From JALZAA01 sp035938395 (GTDB taxonomy: Bacteria; Actinomycetota; Acidimicrobiia; IMCC26256; JACDBD01): a DNA stretch of 49,720 nt. The notes below the pieces were generated by a model. The model was given only the letters and a program-made list of their open reading frames with translations. It had not been told where the DNA came from and searched no databases. The position numbers and the translations under genes were made by a program. Positions within the stretch are counted from its first letter, which is position 1, and every line of letters begins with the position of its first letter. Positions 1 to 7,870 of this stretch are shown here, one piece after another. Location: NCBI GenBank assembly GCA_035938395.1, contig DASZGY010000148.1, forward strand, positions 1 to 49,720. The letters are read 5' to 3'.

Positions 1-852
1 CTGGTTTCGCGTCCCGGTCCACGTGAAGGCGGCGAGAGTGTGCCCGTCGAGGAGCGGCGCGTCGCGTTCGGTGACGCGCACGAGGTGGTCCTCGTGCACC
101 GTGAGATGGCGCACGCTTTCCGGGACGCCCTCGACTTCAGCCCGCCATCCCGGTCCGCCCGGCAGCGAATCGACGGCGGCCGGGTCCGCTTCGTACATCC
201 CGTGGTACACGACGGTGAGCGCGGGGCCGGCGGCTTCGAGCGCGCGCGGCGACGTCGGCGGCTCGCCCTCGTCGAGCACGGTCCCGAACGCGAGCACGGC
301 GCACCAGTCGAACTCGGGTTGCCCGGAGCCGATCGTCATGACGCCGTCGCCGAGCTGCTTGGCCACCTGCAGCCCTCTCGGCCCGTTGGCGGCCACGAGG
401 ATCGGCACGTCGATCGGCCGCGGGGGCACGAACCCTGCCGGCGGGATCATCTGCATGACCGAACCGTCCACCTCGACCTGCTCGCCGGCGAGGAGGGCGC
501 GCAGCTGGCGCAGGTACTCCTCGACCGCTGCCCACGGCAATGGCTTCTGGCCCAGCGCCATGCGACCCGTGAACCCGGTGCCGACGGCGGCGACGGTCCG
601 GCCGGGCGCGAGGCTCTCGAGCGTCGCGATGGCCATCGCCTGCGCGAGCACGTGGCGAAGACTGGGGATCAGGACCGCGGGGCCGAGCCCGATGCGGTCG
701 GTGCGCTCGGCGACGCGCGCCAGCGTGACCCACACGTCGGGGTACAGCGCCGGCGAGTCGTAGAGCCAGGCGCGTTCGTAGCCGAGCGATTCTGCGATCA
801 CCGCGTGCTCGATGACATCGGGCCCGGGCGGGAACGCGCAGGACACGTCCAT
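1..852 (-). CDS. LLM-class (F420- or FMN-dependent) luciferase-like monooxygenase, 3' end cut by the window
   Basis: The reading frame is open from the ATG at 852 to the window edge (284 codons, C-terminus missing). The N-terminal part has the luciferase-like TIM-barrel pattern: an ESLGYERAWLYD segment near residue 25, ARVAERTDRIGLGPAVLIP after it, the family's VAAVGTGFTGR stretch, and VPILVAANGPRGLQVAKQLGDG in the middle. In actinobacteria such proteins are usually F420- or FMN-dependent oxidoreductases acting on diverse substrates; which cofactor applies here is inference. It lies 4 bases downstream of the DUF885 gene on the same strand, so the two are probably co-transcribed. Long frames on the opposite strand are codon-bias shadows. 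Confidence 0.85.
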   Translation of the reverse strand, partial: MDVSCAFPPGPDVIEHAVIAESLGYERAWLYDSPALYPDVWVTLARVAERTDRIGLGPAVLIPSLRHVLAQAMAIATLESLAPGRTVAAVGTGFTGRMALGQKPLPWAAVEEYLRQLRALLAGEQVEVDGSVMQMIPPAGFVPPRPIDVPILVAANGPRGLQVAKQLGDGVMTIGSGQPEFDWCAVLAFGTVLDEGEPPTSPRALEAAGPALTVVYHGMYEADPAAVDSLPGGPGWRAEVEGVPESVRHLTVHEDHLVRVTERDAPLLDGHTLAAFTWTGTRNQ

Positions 853-856
853 GGGG

Positions 857-2539
857 CTACGTTCCCGCCAGCTCGCGGCGGAGCTGCCCGAGGCCCATCG
901 GGCCGAGGTTCAGCGCCCGGGCGTGGAACGCCTTGAGGTCGAACGCGTCCCCGGCTTGCTGTCGGGCCGCATCGCGCGCCGCGAGCCACACGCGCTCGCC
1001 GATCTTGTAGCTGATGGCCTGACCGGGCCAACCGAGGTACCGGTCGACTTCGCTGCGCATGAAATCCTCAGGCATTCGACCGCTGCGCTCCATCGCGAAC
1101 GGCAGCGCGAGGTCGGGGGTCCACGTCTCGCCGGGGTGGTACCGCTCGTCGGCCGGGATCGACAGCTGGAGGTGCAGCCCGATGTCGATGACGACGCGCG
1201 TGGCGCGCAGCGCCTGCGCCCGCAGCATGCCGAGCTCGTATGCCGGGTCGTCGAGGTAGCCGAGCTCGCCCATGAGCCGCTCGGCGTACAGCGCCCATCC
1301 CTCGGCGTGACCCGACCAGCCTGCCAACGTGCGCTGGAAGCGGCTCAGCTCGCCGGCCAGGTAGCGGACCTGCGCGATCTGGAGATGATGACCGGGAACG
1401 CCCTCGTGGTAGCAGATCGACACCTCGCCCCAGAGCGGGAAGCGCGTCTTTCCGAGCGTCGGGTACCAGGTACGGCCGGGGCGGCTGAAGTCCTCCGAGG
1501 GGCCCGAGTAGTACATCGCGGCGGCGCCGCCGGGCGGAGCGATCATCGCCTCGACCCGCTTGACCGGGTCGGGGATGTCGAAGTGCACGCCGTCGAGCTC
1601 GGCGATCGTCGTGTCGAGCAGGTTCTGCAACCACCGGCGGAACTCGTCGACGCTTTCGATGGCGCGGTTGGGATCGGTCTCGAGGTAATCGATGACGGCG
1701 TCGAGCGGCTCTCCCGGAAGGATCCGCTCGGCGACCTCGCCCATGGCGCGTTCGATGCGGTGGAGCTCGTCCCAGCCCCAGGCGTAGGCCTCGGCGAGGT
1801 CGAGCTCCATCCCGTTGAAGACGCGGGCGAGCAGTCCGTACCGCTCCGCGCCGACTGCGTCGCGTTCGACGGCGTGCGGCGCGTATTCGTCGGCGAGGAA
1901 CCGGCCGAGCGCGGCGTACGCCTCGGTGGCCCGGGTCGCGCGGTCGACGAGCGTGTCGCGCAACACCTGGTTCTCGATACCGCCCTCGTCGTAGCGGTCG
2001 ACCAGCGTCAGGAAGAACGGACGCGCCTCGCCGTTCACTCCACTCCACGTCTCGGCTTGGCGCGTGCACTCGACCGCTTGACGACGGGCCGCCACGAGCC
2101 CCTGGCGCACGCCCTCGGCGAGGCTCTGTTGGTACGACTCGAGGCCTTCGGGCACGAGCGCCATGCGGGCGGCGATCACGTCCCAGTCCGCCGCGGTGTC
2201 CGTGGGCATCATGTCGAAGCACATGCGAACCGCTTGCACGGGGCTGGCGATGACGTTCAGCTCGCGGAGGTGCTCGCCGGTGTCGTAGAGCTCGATGCTC
2301 GTCTCGAGGGCCTCGCGGAGCACGTCGGCGGCGATGCGATCGCGGTCGCCTTCCGGCGGCGCGGCCGTCAACGCCCGGAGCGTCGCCCGGCTGTGCTCGT
2401 TCCGTTCCTCATACCCACCGGGCGAGAAGTCCGTCATCTCGTCGTCGTGTCCCGCCAGTCCCTCGAGGGTGGCGGACACCGGGTCGAGGGCGGCGAAACG
2501 GTCGACGAACCGGTCGGACAGGTCGTAGATCTCCGACAT
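857..2539 (-). CDS. DUF885 family protein (putative zinc metallopeptidase-like)
   Basis: A 560-residue protein covering the usual length of the DUF885 family. It carries the family signature HEGVPGHHLQ at about residue 376, an HExx(x)H-like zinc site, followed about 30 residues later by GHAEGWALYAERLMGE, whose Glu is the likely third metal ligand. No signal peptide is visible, so it is probably cytoplasmic. DUF885 proteins are predicted zincin-type peptidases, but substrates are mostly unknown. The ATG at 2539 opens MSEIYDLSDRFVDRF. It is the first gene of a two-gene minus-strand unit with the luciferase-like monooxygenase, and is divergent from fumC. Confidence 0.85.
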   Translation of the reverse strand: MSEIYDLSDRFVDRFAALDPVSATLEGLAGHDDEMTDFSPGGYEERNEHSRATLRALTAAPPEGDRDRIAADVLREALETSIELYDTGEHLRELNVIASPVQAVRMCFDMMPTDTAADWDVIAARMALVPEGLESYQQSLAEGVRQGLVAARRQAVECTRQAETWSGVNGEARPFFLTLVDRYDEGGIENQVLRDTLVDRATRATEAYAALGRFLADEYAPHAVERDAVGAERYGLLARVFNGMELDLAEAYAWGWDELHRIERAMGEVAERILPGEPLDAVIDYLETDPNRAIESVDEFRRWLQNLLDTTIAELDGVHFDIPDPVKRVEAMIAPPGGAAAMYYSGPSEDFSRPGRTWYPTLGKTRFPLWGEVSICYHEGVPGHHLQIAQVRYLAGELSRFQRTLAGWSGHAEGWALYAERLMGELGYLDDPAYELGMLRAQALRATRVVIDIGLHLQLSIPADERYHPGETWTPDLALPFAMERSGRMPEDFMRSEVDRYLGWPGQAISYKIGERVWLAARDAARQQAGDAFDLKAFHARALNLGPMGLGQLRRELAGT

Positions 2540-2625
2540 GCGCGCACTGTCTACTCGATGCGGCAGTGGGGGAGCGCCCGGCGCCGCGGACGATCAGTCC
2601 GCACGAGGTGCGCGGCGGTACCGTC

Positions 2626-2688
2626 GCGGCGACGGCGGCTTTGCCGACCGGCGCCGCAGAGCCGGAGCTTGCGACGGCGCCCGAGGAG
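2626..2688 (+). promoter_or_regulatory. 63-bp conserved leader element, copy 1 (upstream of fumC)
   Basis: This stretch matches the reverse complement of 40853-40915 at 58 of 63 positions with no gaps. It contains a hairpin with arms GGCTTTGC (2638-2645) and GCAGAGCC (2657-2664) around an 11-base loop. One base pair differs from copy 2 as a T-G in place of T-A, so pairing is kept. The element ends inside the fumC ribosome binding site (GAGGAG), 6 bases before the ATG. Although the fumC frame is open through it, the element-to-start distance is 6 bases here and 5 in copy 2, so the two copies are not in the same frame and a coding explanation is unlikely. Function unassigned: riboswitch or other cis-RNA, or a dispersed repeat. 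Confidence 0.7.
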
Positions 2689-2694
2689 AGAGTG

Positions 2695-4098
2695 ATGAGT
2701 GGCGAACGCACACGGCGGGAGACGGACAGCCTCGGCGAGGTCGAGGTGCCGGCCGACCGGTACTGGGGGGCGCAGACGCAGCGGTCGCTCCATCACTTCT
2801 CCATCGGCGACGACCGCATGCCGAAGGCCGTCATCCGGGGCATGGCCATCCTCAAGAAAGCAGCCGCCCTCACCAACCAGGACCTCGGGAAGCTTCCGGC
2901 GGAGGAGGCGAAGCTGATCGTGCAAGCCGCCGACGAGATCATCGACGGCGAGCACGACGACGAGTTCCCGCTGTACGTCTGGCAGACCGGAAGCGGGACG
3001 CAGACGAACATGAACGTCAACGAGGTGATCTCGAACCGGGCCATCGAGCTCGTCGGCGGCGAACGCGGCAGCAAGACGCCGATCCACCCCAACGACCATG
3101 TGAACATGTCGCAGTCGTCGAACGACACCTTCCCGACCGCGATGCATATCGCCGCCGCCGAAGAGGTCGTGCACCGCCTCGTCCCGTCCGTCACGGAGCT
3201 GCGCGATGCCTTGGCCGTGAAGGCCGAGGAGTTCCGCGACATCGTCAAGACGGGGCGCACCCATCTCCAGGACGCGGTGCCGCTGACGCTGGGGCAGGAG
3301 TTCGGCGGCTACGTTGCCCAGCTGGATGCCGACCTCGAGCGCATCCGGCTCGCGCTTCCCGGCTTGTACCAGCTCGCGATCGGAGGAACCGCCGTCGGGA
3401 CGGGCCTGAACGCGCCGCCCGACTTCGACGAGCGGTGCACGGCCAAGATCGCCGAGCTGACGGGCTTGCCCTTCGTGCCGGCCCCGAACAAGTTCGCCGC
3501 CCTCGCCGCCCACGACGAGCTCGTGTTCGCCAGCGGCGCGCTCAAGACCCTCGCCGTCTCGCTCATCAAGATCGCCAACGACATCCGCTGGCTCGCGTCG
3601 GGCCCGCGCGCGGGGTTGGGCGAGCTCATCCTCCCTGAAAACGAGCCCGGCTCGTCGATCATGCCGGGCAAGGTCAACCCCACGCAGAGCGAAGCGATGA
3701 CGATGGTCGGCGCGCAGGTGATCGGCAACGACGCCACGATCGGGTTCGCCGGCTCGCAGGGCAACTTCGAGCTCAACGTCTTCAAGCCCGTCATGATCTT
3801 CAACTTCCTGCACTCGGTCGACCTCCTCGCCGACGTGTGCCGCACGTTCCGCGAGTTCGCGGTCGAAGGCGTGCAGGCGAACCGCGAACGCATCGCCGAG
3901 AACCTCAACAACTCGCTGATGGTCGTCACCGCCCTGACCCCGCACATCGGATACGACAAGTCCGCGGAGATCGCCAAGCACGCGCACAAGCACCGCAAGA
4001 CGCTGCGCGAGTCCGCCGTCGAGCTGGGTCATCTGACCCACGAGGAGTTCGAGCGCCTCGTCCGCCCCGAGAAGATGGCGAGGCCCGACGACGGCTGA
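2695..4098 (+). CDS. fumC: fumarate hydratase, class II
   Basis: A 467-residue homotetrameric TCA-cycle enzyme interconverting fumarate and L-malate without an iron-sulfur cluster. The frame is open further upstream to 2566, but the ATG at 2695 is chosen because GAGGAGAG lies just before it and MSGERTRRETDSLGEVEVP begins the conserved fumarase N-terminus. Signatures visible: GSGTQTNMNVNEV near residue 100, QSSNDTFPT near 140, TGRTHLQDA near 186, and the superfamily signature GSSIMPGKVNP near residue 318 with the catalytic serine. Its ribosome binding site forms the end of the conserved leader element at 2626-2688, suggesting post-transcriptional control. Confidence 0.97.
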   Translation: MSGERTRRETDSLGEVEVPADRYWGAQTQRSLHHFSIGDDRMPKAVIRGMAILKKAAALTNQDLGKLPAEEAKLIVQAADEIIDGEHDDEFPLYVWQTGSGTQTNMNVNEVISNRAIELVGGERGSKTPIHPNDHVNMSQSSNDTFPTAMHIAAAEEVVHRLVPSVTELRDALAVKAEEFRDIVKTGRTHLQDAVPLTLGQEFGGYVAQLDADLERIRLALPGLYQLAIGGTAVGTGLNAPPDFDERCTAKIAELTGLPFVPAPNKFAALAAHDELVFASGALKTLAVSLIKIANDIRWLASGPRAGLGELILPENEPGSSIMPGKVNPTQSEAMTMVGAQVIGNDATIGFAGSQGNFELNVFKPVMIFNFLHSVDLLADVCRTFREFAVEGVQANRERIAENLNNSLMVVTALTPHIGYDKSAEIAKHAHKHRKTLRESAVELGHLTHEEFERLVRPEKMARPDDG

Positions 4099-4152
4099 AC
4101 GGCCGTTCCCGACGGTCGGCAATACTGGGCCTCTACTCGACGAGGAGGAGCA

Positions 4153-4644
4153 ATGGCGATCTACGACGCGGACGTTGCCGCGCTCGACGGCGGCCCGGCC
4201 GAGCTCGGCGACTACGAGGGCAAGGCGCTGCTCATCGTGAACGTGGCGTCGCAGTGCGGGCTCACGCCCCAGTATTCCGGCCTCCAGGAGCTGCACGAGC
4301 AGTACGCCGACAAGGGCTTCGCCGTCCTCGGCTTTCCCTGCAACCAGTTCGGCGCCCAGGAGCCCGGCTCCCCGGACGAGATCGCCGCGTTCTGCGAGAC
4401 GAGCTACGGCGTGACCTTCCCGCTGTTCTCGAAGATCGAGGTCAACGGCGACGGTCGCCACGCGCTTTACGAAGAGCTCACCGCGCACGTGGACGACGAA
4501 GGCGAAGCAGGCGACATCCAGTGGAACTTCGAGAAGTTCCTGGTGTCGCGTGACGGCGAGGTCGTCCGTCGGTTCCGTCCGCTCACCACGCCCGACGATC
4601 CCGCGCTCGTGAGCGCGATCGAGGAGCAGCTCGAGGGGGAGTGA
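4153..4644 (+). CDS. glutathione peroxidase family protein (Cys-type thiol peroxidase)
   Basis: A 163-residue peroxidase reducing H2O2 or lipid hydroperoxides. The peroxidatic residue is Cys35 in NVASQCGLTPQY, where selenoprotein homologues carry Sec. The rest of the active site is present: Gln69 (GAQEPG), Trp124 and Asn125 (WNFEKF). Extra cysteines Cys63 (FPCNQF) and Cys81 (AAFCETSYG) fit the thioredoxin-dependent members in which Cys81 is the likely resolving residue; glutathione is not expected in actinobacteria. Start ATG has GAGGAG six bases upstream. It lies 54 bases after fumC on the same strand and converges on the importer operon. Confidence 0.95.
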   Translation: MAIYDADVAALDGGPAELGDYEGKALLIVNVASQCGLTPQYSGLQELHEQYADKGFAVLGFPCNQFGAQEPGSPDEIAAFCETSYGVTFPLFSKIEVNGDGRHALYEELTAHVDDEGEAGDIQWNFEKFLVSRDGEVVRRFRPLTTPDDPALVSAIEEQLEGE

Positions 4645-4657
4645 CGCCCCTCGCCGG

Positions 4658-5716
4658 CTAGGACGCGGCCGGTGCCGTCGCGCCCTCTGAGGGGTGAGCC
4701 GTGAAGTCCAGCTGCTCGCCCTCGGCGAGGGGGAAGTGGCAGGCGGCGAAGTGGCCGGGCCGGACCTCTTCGATCACAGGCTCTTCCTCGGCGCATTTCT
4801 GCTGCGCTTTCGGGCAGCGGGTCCGGAACCGGCAGCCGCTGGGGGGCGAGACCGGCGACGGGATCTCCCCGCTGAGCGCATCGCGCTCGCTCGGCCGGAC
4901 GGCGGGGTCGGGCTCGGGGATCGCCGCGAGCAATGCCGCCGTATAGGGGTGCACGGGGTGCTCGTAGAGCTCGTCCGGCTGCGTGATCTCGCACAGCTTC
5001 CCGAGGTACATCACGGCGACGCGGTCGCTCACGTTCTTCACCACGGCGAGGTCGTGGGCGATGAAGACGAGCGTGAGCCCGAAGCGAGCCTTCATGTCCT
5101 GCAGCAGGTTGAGGATCTGTGCCTGCACCGACACGTCGAGGGAGGAGACCGGCTCGTCGCAGAGAATCAACTTCGGCTCCGTGATGACGGCTCGGGCGAT
5201 CGAGATGCGCTGGCACTGCCCGCCGGAGAACTCGTGCGGCCGGCGACCCCGCGCCTGCTCGGGATCGAGACCCACCGCATCGAGCACGTCGTCGGCCCGC
5301 TTCTGGCGCGAGGACTTGTCACCGATGCTCCAGATCTCGAGACCTTCGGCGACGAGGTCGCCGATCTTGCGCCGCGGGTTCAGCGACGAGATGGGGTCCT
5401 GGAAGATCATCTGCATCCGGGGCCGGACCTGGCGCAACGCCTCGCCCTTGAGCTTGGTGAGCTCCTGGCCCTCGAACAGGACGGTGCCGGAGGTCGGCCG
5501 CGGCAGTTGGATCATGGCGCGGGCGGTCGTCGACTTCCCGCATCCGGACTCGCCGACGAGTCCGAGCGTCTCGCCCTCGAGGATGTCGAGGCTGACGTCG
5601 GAGACGGCGTGAACCTTCAGCCCCGAGCGCCCGACGGGGAACTCGACCACGATGTGCTCGGCGTGGAGCAGCGCGCCGTCGGCGGGACGGAGGTGTGCGG
5701 TGCCGCTCCCCGCCAC
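4658..5716 (-). CDS. oppF: dipeptide/oligopeptide ABC transporter ATP-binding protein (OppF/DppF type)
   Basis: A 352-residue cytoplasmic ATPase powering the importer encoded just upstream. Walker A GESGCGKST spans residues 55-63, the ABC signature FSGGQCQRISIARA is near 165, and Walker B LILCDEPVSSLD follows. The C-terminal oligopeptide-transporter domain has the GCRFRTRCP...C cysteine pattern typical of the family. The GTG start at 5716 lies one base after the stop of the OppD gene, so translation is probably coupled. It is the last gene of the five-gene operon and converges on the peroxidase gene at 4644. Confidence 0.95.
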   Translation of the reverse strand: MAGSGTAHLRPADGALLHAEHIVVEFPVGRSGLKVHAVSDVSLDILEGETLGLVGESGCGKSTTARAMIQLPRPTSGTVLFEGQELTKLKGEALRQVRPRMQMIFQDPISSLNPRRKIGDLVAEGLEIWSIGDKSSRQKRADDVLDAVGLDPEQARGRRPHEFSGGQCQRISIARAVITEPKLILCDEPVSSLDVSVQAQILNLLQDMKARFGLTLVFIAHDLAVVKNVSDRVAVMYLGKLCEITQPDELYEHPVHPYTAALLAAIPEPDPAVRPSERDALSGEIPSPVSPPSGCRFRTRCPKAQQKCAEEEPVIEEVRPGHFAACHFPLAEGEQLDFTAHPSEGATAPAAS

Positions 5717-5717
5717 G

Positions 5718-6866
5718 TCAGCCGACCTCCGCCGCGCTCGAATTGGGCAAGGCGGTCGCCGCGCCGTCGCTGCCGACCGCGGCCGGCAGGCCGGCAGCGC
5801 GGTTGCGCTCGAGGGCGTCTCGACCTTCGGGTGTCCCGACGGGGAACCAGCACGCGAACTTGTGTCCCGGCACGTCGCTCTCGCGCAGGGGCGGTTCCTC
5901 TTTCACGCACTTGTCCTGCGCGTAGGGGCACCGCGGCGCGAAGCGACAGCCGACCGGCGGGTTCACGAGCTGCGGCGGACGCCCCGGGATGACGTTCAGC
6001 CGCGTGTGACTCCTGTCGGACAGCTTCGGGATCGATCGCACGAGCGCCTCGGTGTACGGCATCTTCATGTTGCGGAACAGCACCGACGTCGGCGCCTTCT
6101 CGACAATCTTCCCCGCGTACATCACTGCGATCTCGTCGGTCCGGCCCGCGACGACGCCGAGGTCGTGCGTCACCAGGATCATGGCCATGAACCGCTCGCG
6201 CTGCTGCTCCTGCAGCAGATCGAGGATCTGCGCCTGCACCGTGACGTCGAGCGCAGTGGTCGGCTCGTCGGCGAAGAGCAGCTTGGGCCCGCACGCGAGC
6301 GCGATCGCGATCATCACCCGCTGGCGCAAGCCGCCGGACAGCTGATGCGGGTACTCGGCGAGCCGGCGCTTGGGCTCGGGGATCCCGACCGACGTCAGCA
6401 ACGCCTCGGCAAGCTCCGTCGCGTACGTGCGCGAGATGTCGAGGTGGTAGAGGAGCGACTCGGTGATCTGCTTCCCGACTTTCATGACGGGGTTGAGTGA
6501 CGTCATCGGGTCCTGGAAGATCATCGCCATCTGCGAGCCCCAGATGTGGCGCATCTCCTCGGCTGACGCGTTCCCGATCTCTCGGCCCTCGAACTTGATC
6601 GACCCCCGGCGGATCACGTGCTTCTTCGGCAGTAGACCCATCACGGAGCGGGACAGCACGGTCTTGCCCGATCCCGACTCGCCGACGACGCCCAAGGTGC
6701 GGCCCCGATCCAGCGAGAAGGAAACATCGTCGACGGCGTGGACGACACCCCGGGGCGTCTCGAAATGTGTCTCGACGTTCGTGACTTCGAGCAGGGGCCC
6801 TTCGACCGACTCGGTGGGGAAGCGCTCGGTGATGTCGGCCCGCTCGTGTCGCCGCCAGCGGATCAA
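5718..6866 (-). CDS. oppD: dipeptide/oligopeptide ABC transporter ATP-binding protein (OppD/DppD type)
   Basis: A 382-residue ATPase, partner of OppF in the heterodimeric motor. Walker A GESGSGKT is at residues 62-69, the signature QLSGGLRQRV in the middle, and Walker B LLFADEPTTALD follows. The C-terminal domain repeats the family cysteine motif GCRFAPRCPYAQDKC. The start is read as TTG at 6866, overlapping the permease stop as TTGA, with GGGAGG eight bases upstream; no ATG lies near the conserved N-terminus. The C-terminal tail of about 45 residues after the cysteine motif is Ala/Gly-rich and not conserved in kind. Confidence 0.94.
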   Translation of the reverse strand: MIRWRRHERADITERFPTESVEGPLLEVTNVETHFETPRGVVHAVDDVSFSLDRGRTLGVVGESGSGKTVLSRSVMGLLPKKHVIRRGSIKFEGREIGNASAEEMRHIWGSQMAMIFQDPMTSLNPVMKVGKQITESLLYHLDISRTYATELAEALLTSVGIPEPKRRLAEYPHQLSGGLRQRVMIAIALACGPKLLFADEPTTALDVTVQAQILDLLQEQQRERFMAMILVTHDLGVVAGRTDEIAVMYAGKIVEKAPTSVLFRNMKMPYTEALVRSIPKLSDRSHTRLNVIPGRPPQLVNPPVGCRFAPRCPYAQDKCVKEEPPLRESDVPGHKFACWFPVGTPEGRDALERNRAAGLPAAVGSDGAATALPNSSAAEVG

Positions 6867-7870
6867 ATCGCTGCCTCCCGCACGTCGAAGCGGGCCCTGA
6901 CGACGTCGGCCAGATAGTTGAGCGCCAGGATCGTGAAGAAGATGAACGCAGAACCGACGAACACGACGTGCGCCGTGATTCCCTGCGTCAGGAAGTCGCG
7001 GCCGTCGTTGATGATGCCGCCCCAGCTCGGATCGGTGATCGACAAGCCGATTCCGAGGAGCCGCAAGGCGGCCTCGGCCGAGATCACGACGGCCACGCCG
7101 AGCAACGCGATCGAGAACATCGCCGGGAGGACGTTCGGCAGAACTTCACGAGTCATGATGCGCCAGTTCTTCGCGCCCTGGGCCCGTGCGGCGGTGACGA
7201 ACTCGCGCTCGGACCACACCAACGTGTTGGCGCGCGTGATGCGCCCGAGAACCGGGACGGAGATGATGGCGAGCGCGATCACCAGGATCCACAGGTCGGG
7301 GACGCGGCCGCGGAGCACGGCGGTCAGCGACAGCGCGAGCACGAGCGCGGGTATCGCCAGCATGATGTCCAGGAACGCGACGATGACGGAGTCGACCCTG
7401 CCGCGGTAGTAGCCGCCGATCAGCCCGAGCAGCCCACCGACCAGGATGCCGAACGCGATGGCGCCGAAGCCCACGATCAGGGAGTTGCGGGCGCCGTAGA
7501 CGGCGCGGGAAAGCAGGTCGTGGCCGTTGCGGTCACCGCCGAGCAGGTGACCCTCTGCGAACGGCGTCGTCGTGCCGCCGCCGGGTGTACTGATGGTCGC
7601 GAACGGCGCTTGGGCACGCTGGATCGACGTGAACGTCTCGTTGGGGCCCGCGATCGGAAGGATCGGCGCCGCGATCGCGGCGACGATCAGCCCGACCAGC
7701 CACACGAGGGCGAGCCACGCGCCGAACCCGAGGCGCCTCTTCCTCGTCGGCTGTACGCCCGCCGTGACGCCGGCGATCTCGACGGTGAACGCATCCGCGA
7801 CGAGACCCGTCGTCTCCATCTCGTCGGCGAGGGCGGTCCCCGCGGACTCAGGCGGCTGCGACTCGGGCAT
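6863..7870 (-). CDS. dipeptide/oligopeptide ABC transporter permease (DppC/OppC type)
   Basis: A 335-residue inner-membrane permease. After a polar N-terminal tail of about 45 residues come a first membrane helix (ALVWLVGLIVAAIAAPIL), an extracytoplasmic loop, and five further helices. The cytoplasmic EAA loop that docks on the ATPases is recognisable as AARAQGAKNWRIMTREVLPN. The ATG at 7870 overlaps the end of the DppB gene by 23 bases, and the stop overlaps the OppD start, so this is a tightly packed operon. Confidence 0.94.
   Translation of the reverse strand: MPESQPPESAGTALADEMETTGLVADAFTVEIAGVTAGVQPTRKRRLGFGAWLALVWLVGLIVAAIAAPILPIAGPNETFTSIQRAQAPFATISTPGGGTTTPFAEGHLLGGDRNGHDLLSRAVYGARNSLIVGFGAIAFGILVGGLLGLIGGYYRGRVDSVIVAFLDIMLAIPALVLALSLTAVLRGRVPDLWILVIALAIISVPVLGRITRANTLVWSEREFVTAARAQGAKNWRIMTREVLPNVLPAMFSIALLGVAVVISAEAALRLLGIGLSITDPSWGGIINDGRDFLTQGITAHVVFVGSAFIFFTILALNYLADVVRARFDVREAAI

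Noticed and set aside
40..936. Long plus-strand open frames over the monooxygenase and DUF885 genes (also 812-2695)
   Set aside because: They are antisense frames kept open by GC-rich codons; translations are Arg/Gly/Val-rich without family motifs.
2626..2688. The 63-bp element as a c-di-GMP (GEMM) riboswitch, because of the GCAAAGCC string in copy 2
   Set aside because: The other GEMM landmarks (GGCAAACC and tetraloop-receptor arrangement) are not visible, and GCAAAGCC here is simply one hairpin arm.
2566..2694. N-terminal extension of fumarase to 2566
   Set aside because: It lacks fumarase similarity, runs through the conserved leader element, and the ATG at 2695 has a good ribosome binding site.
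2551..4488. 645-residue minus-strand frame opposite fumC and the peroxidase gene
   Set aside because: No recognisable domain; codon-bias shadow of two convincing plus-strand genes.
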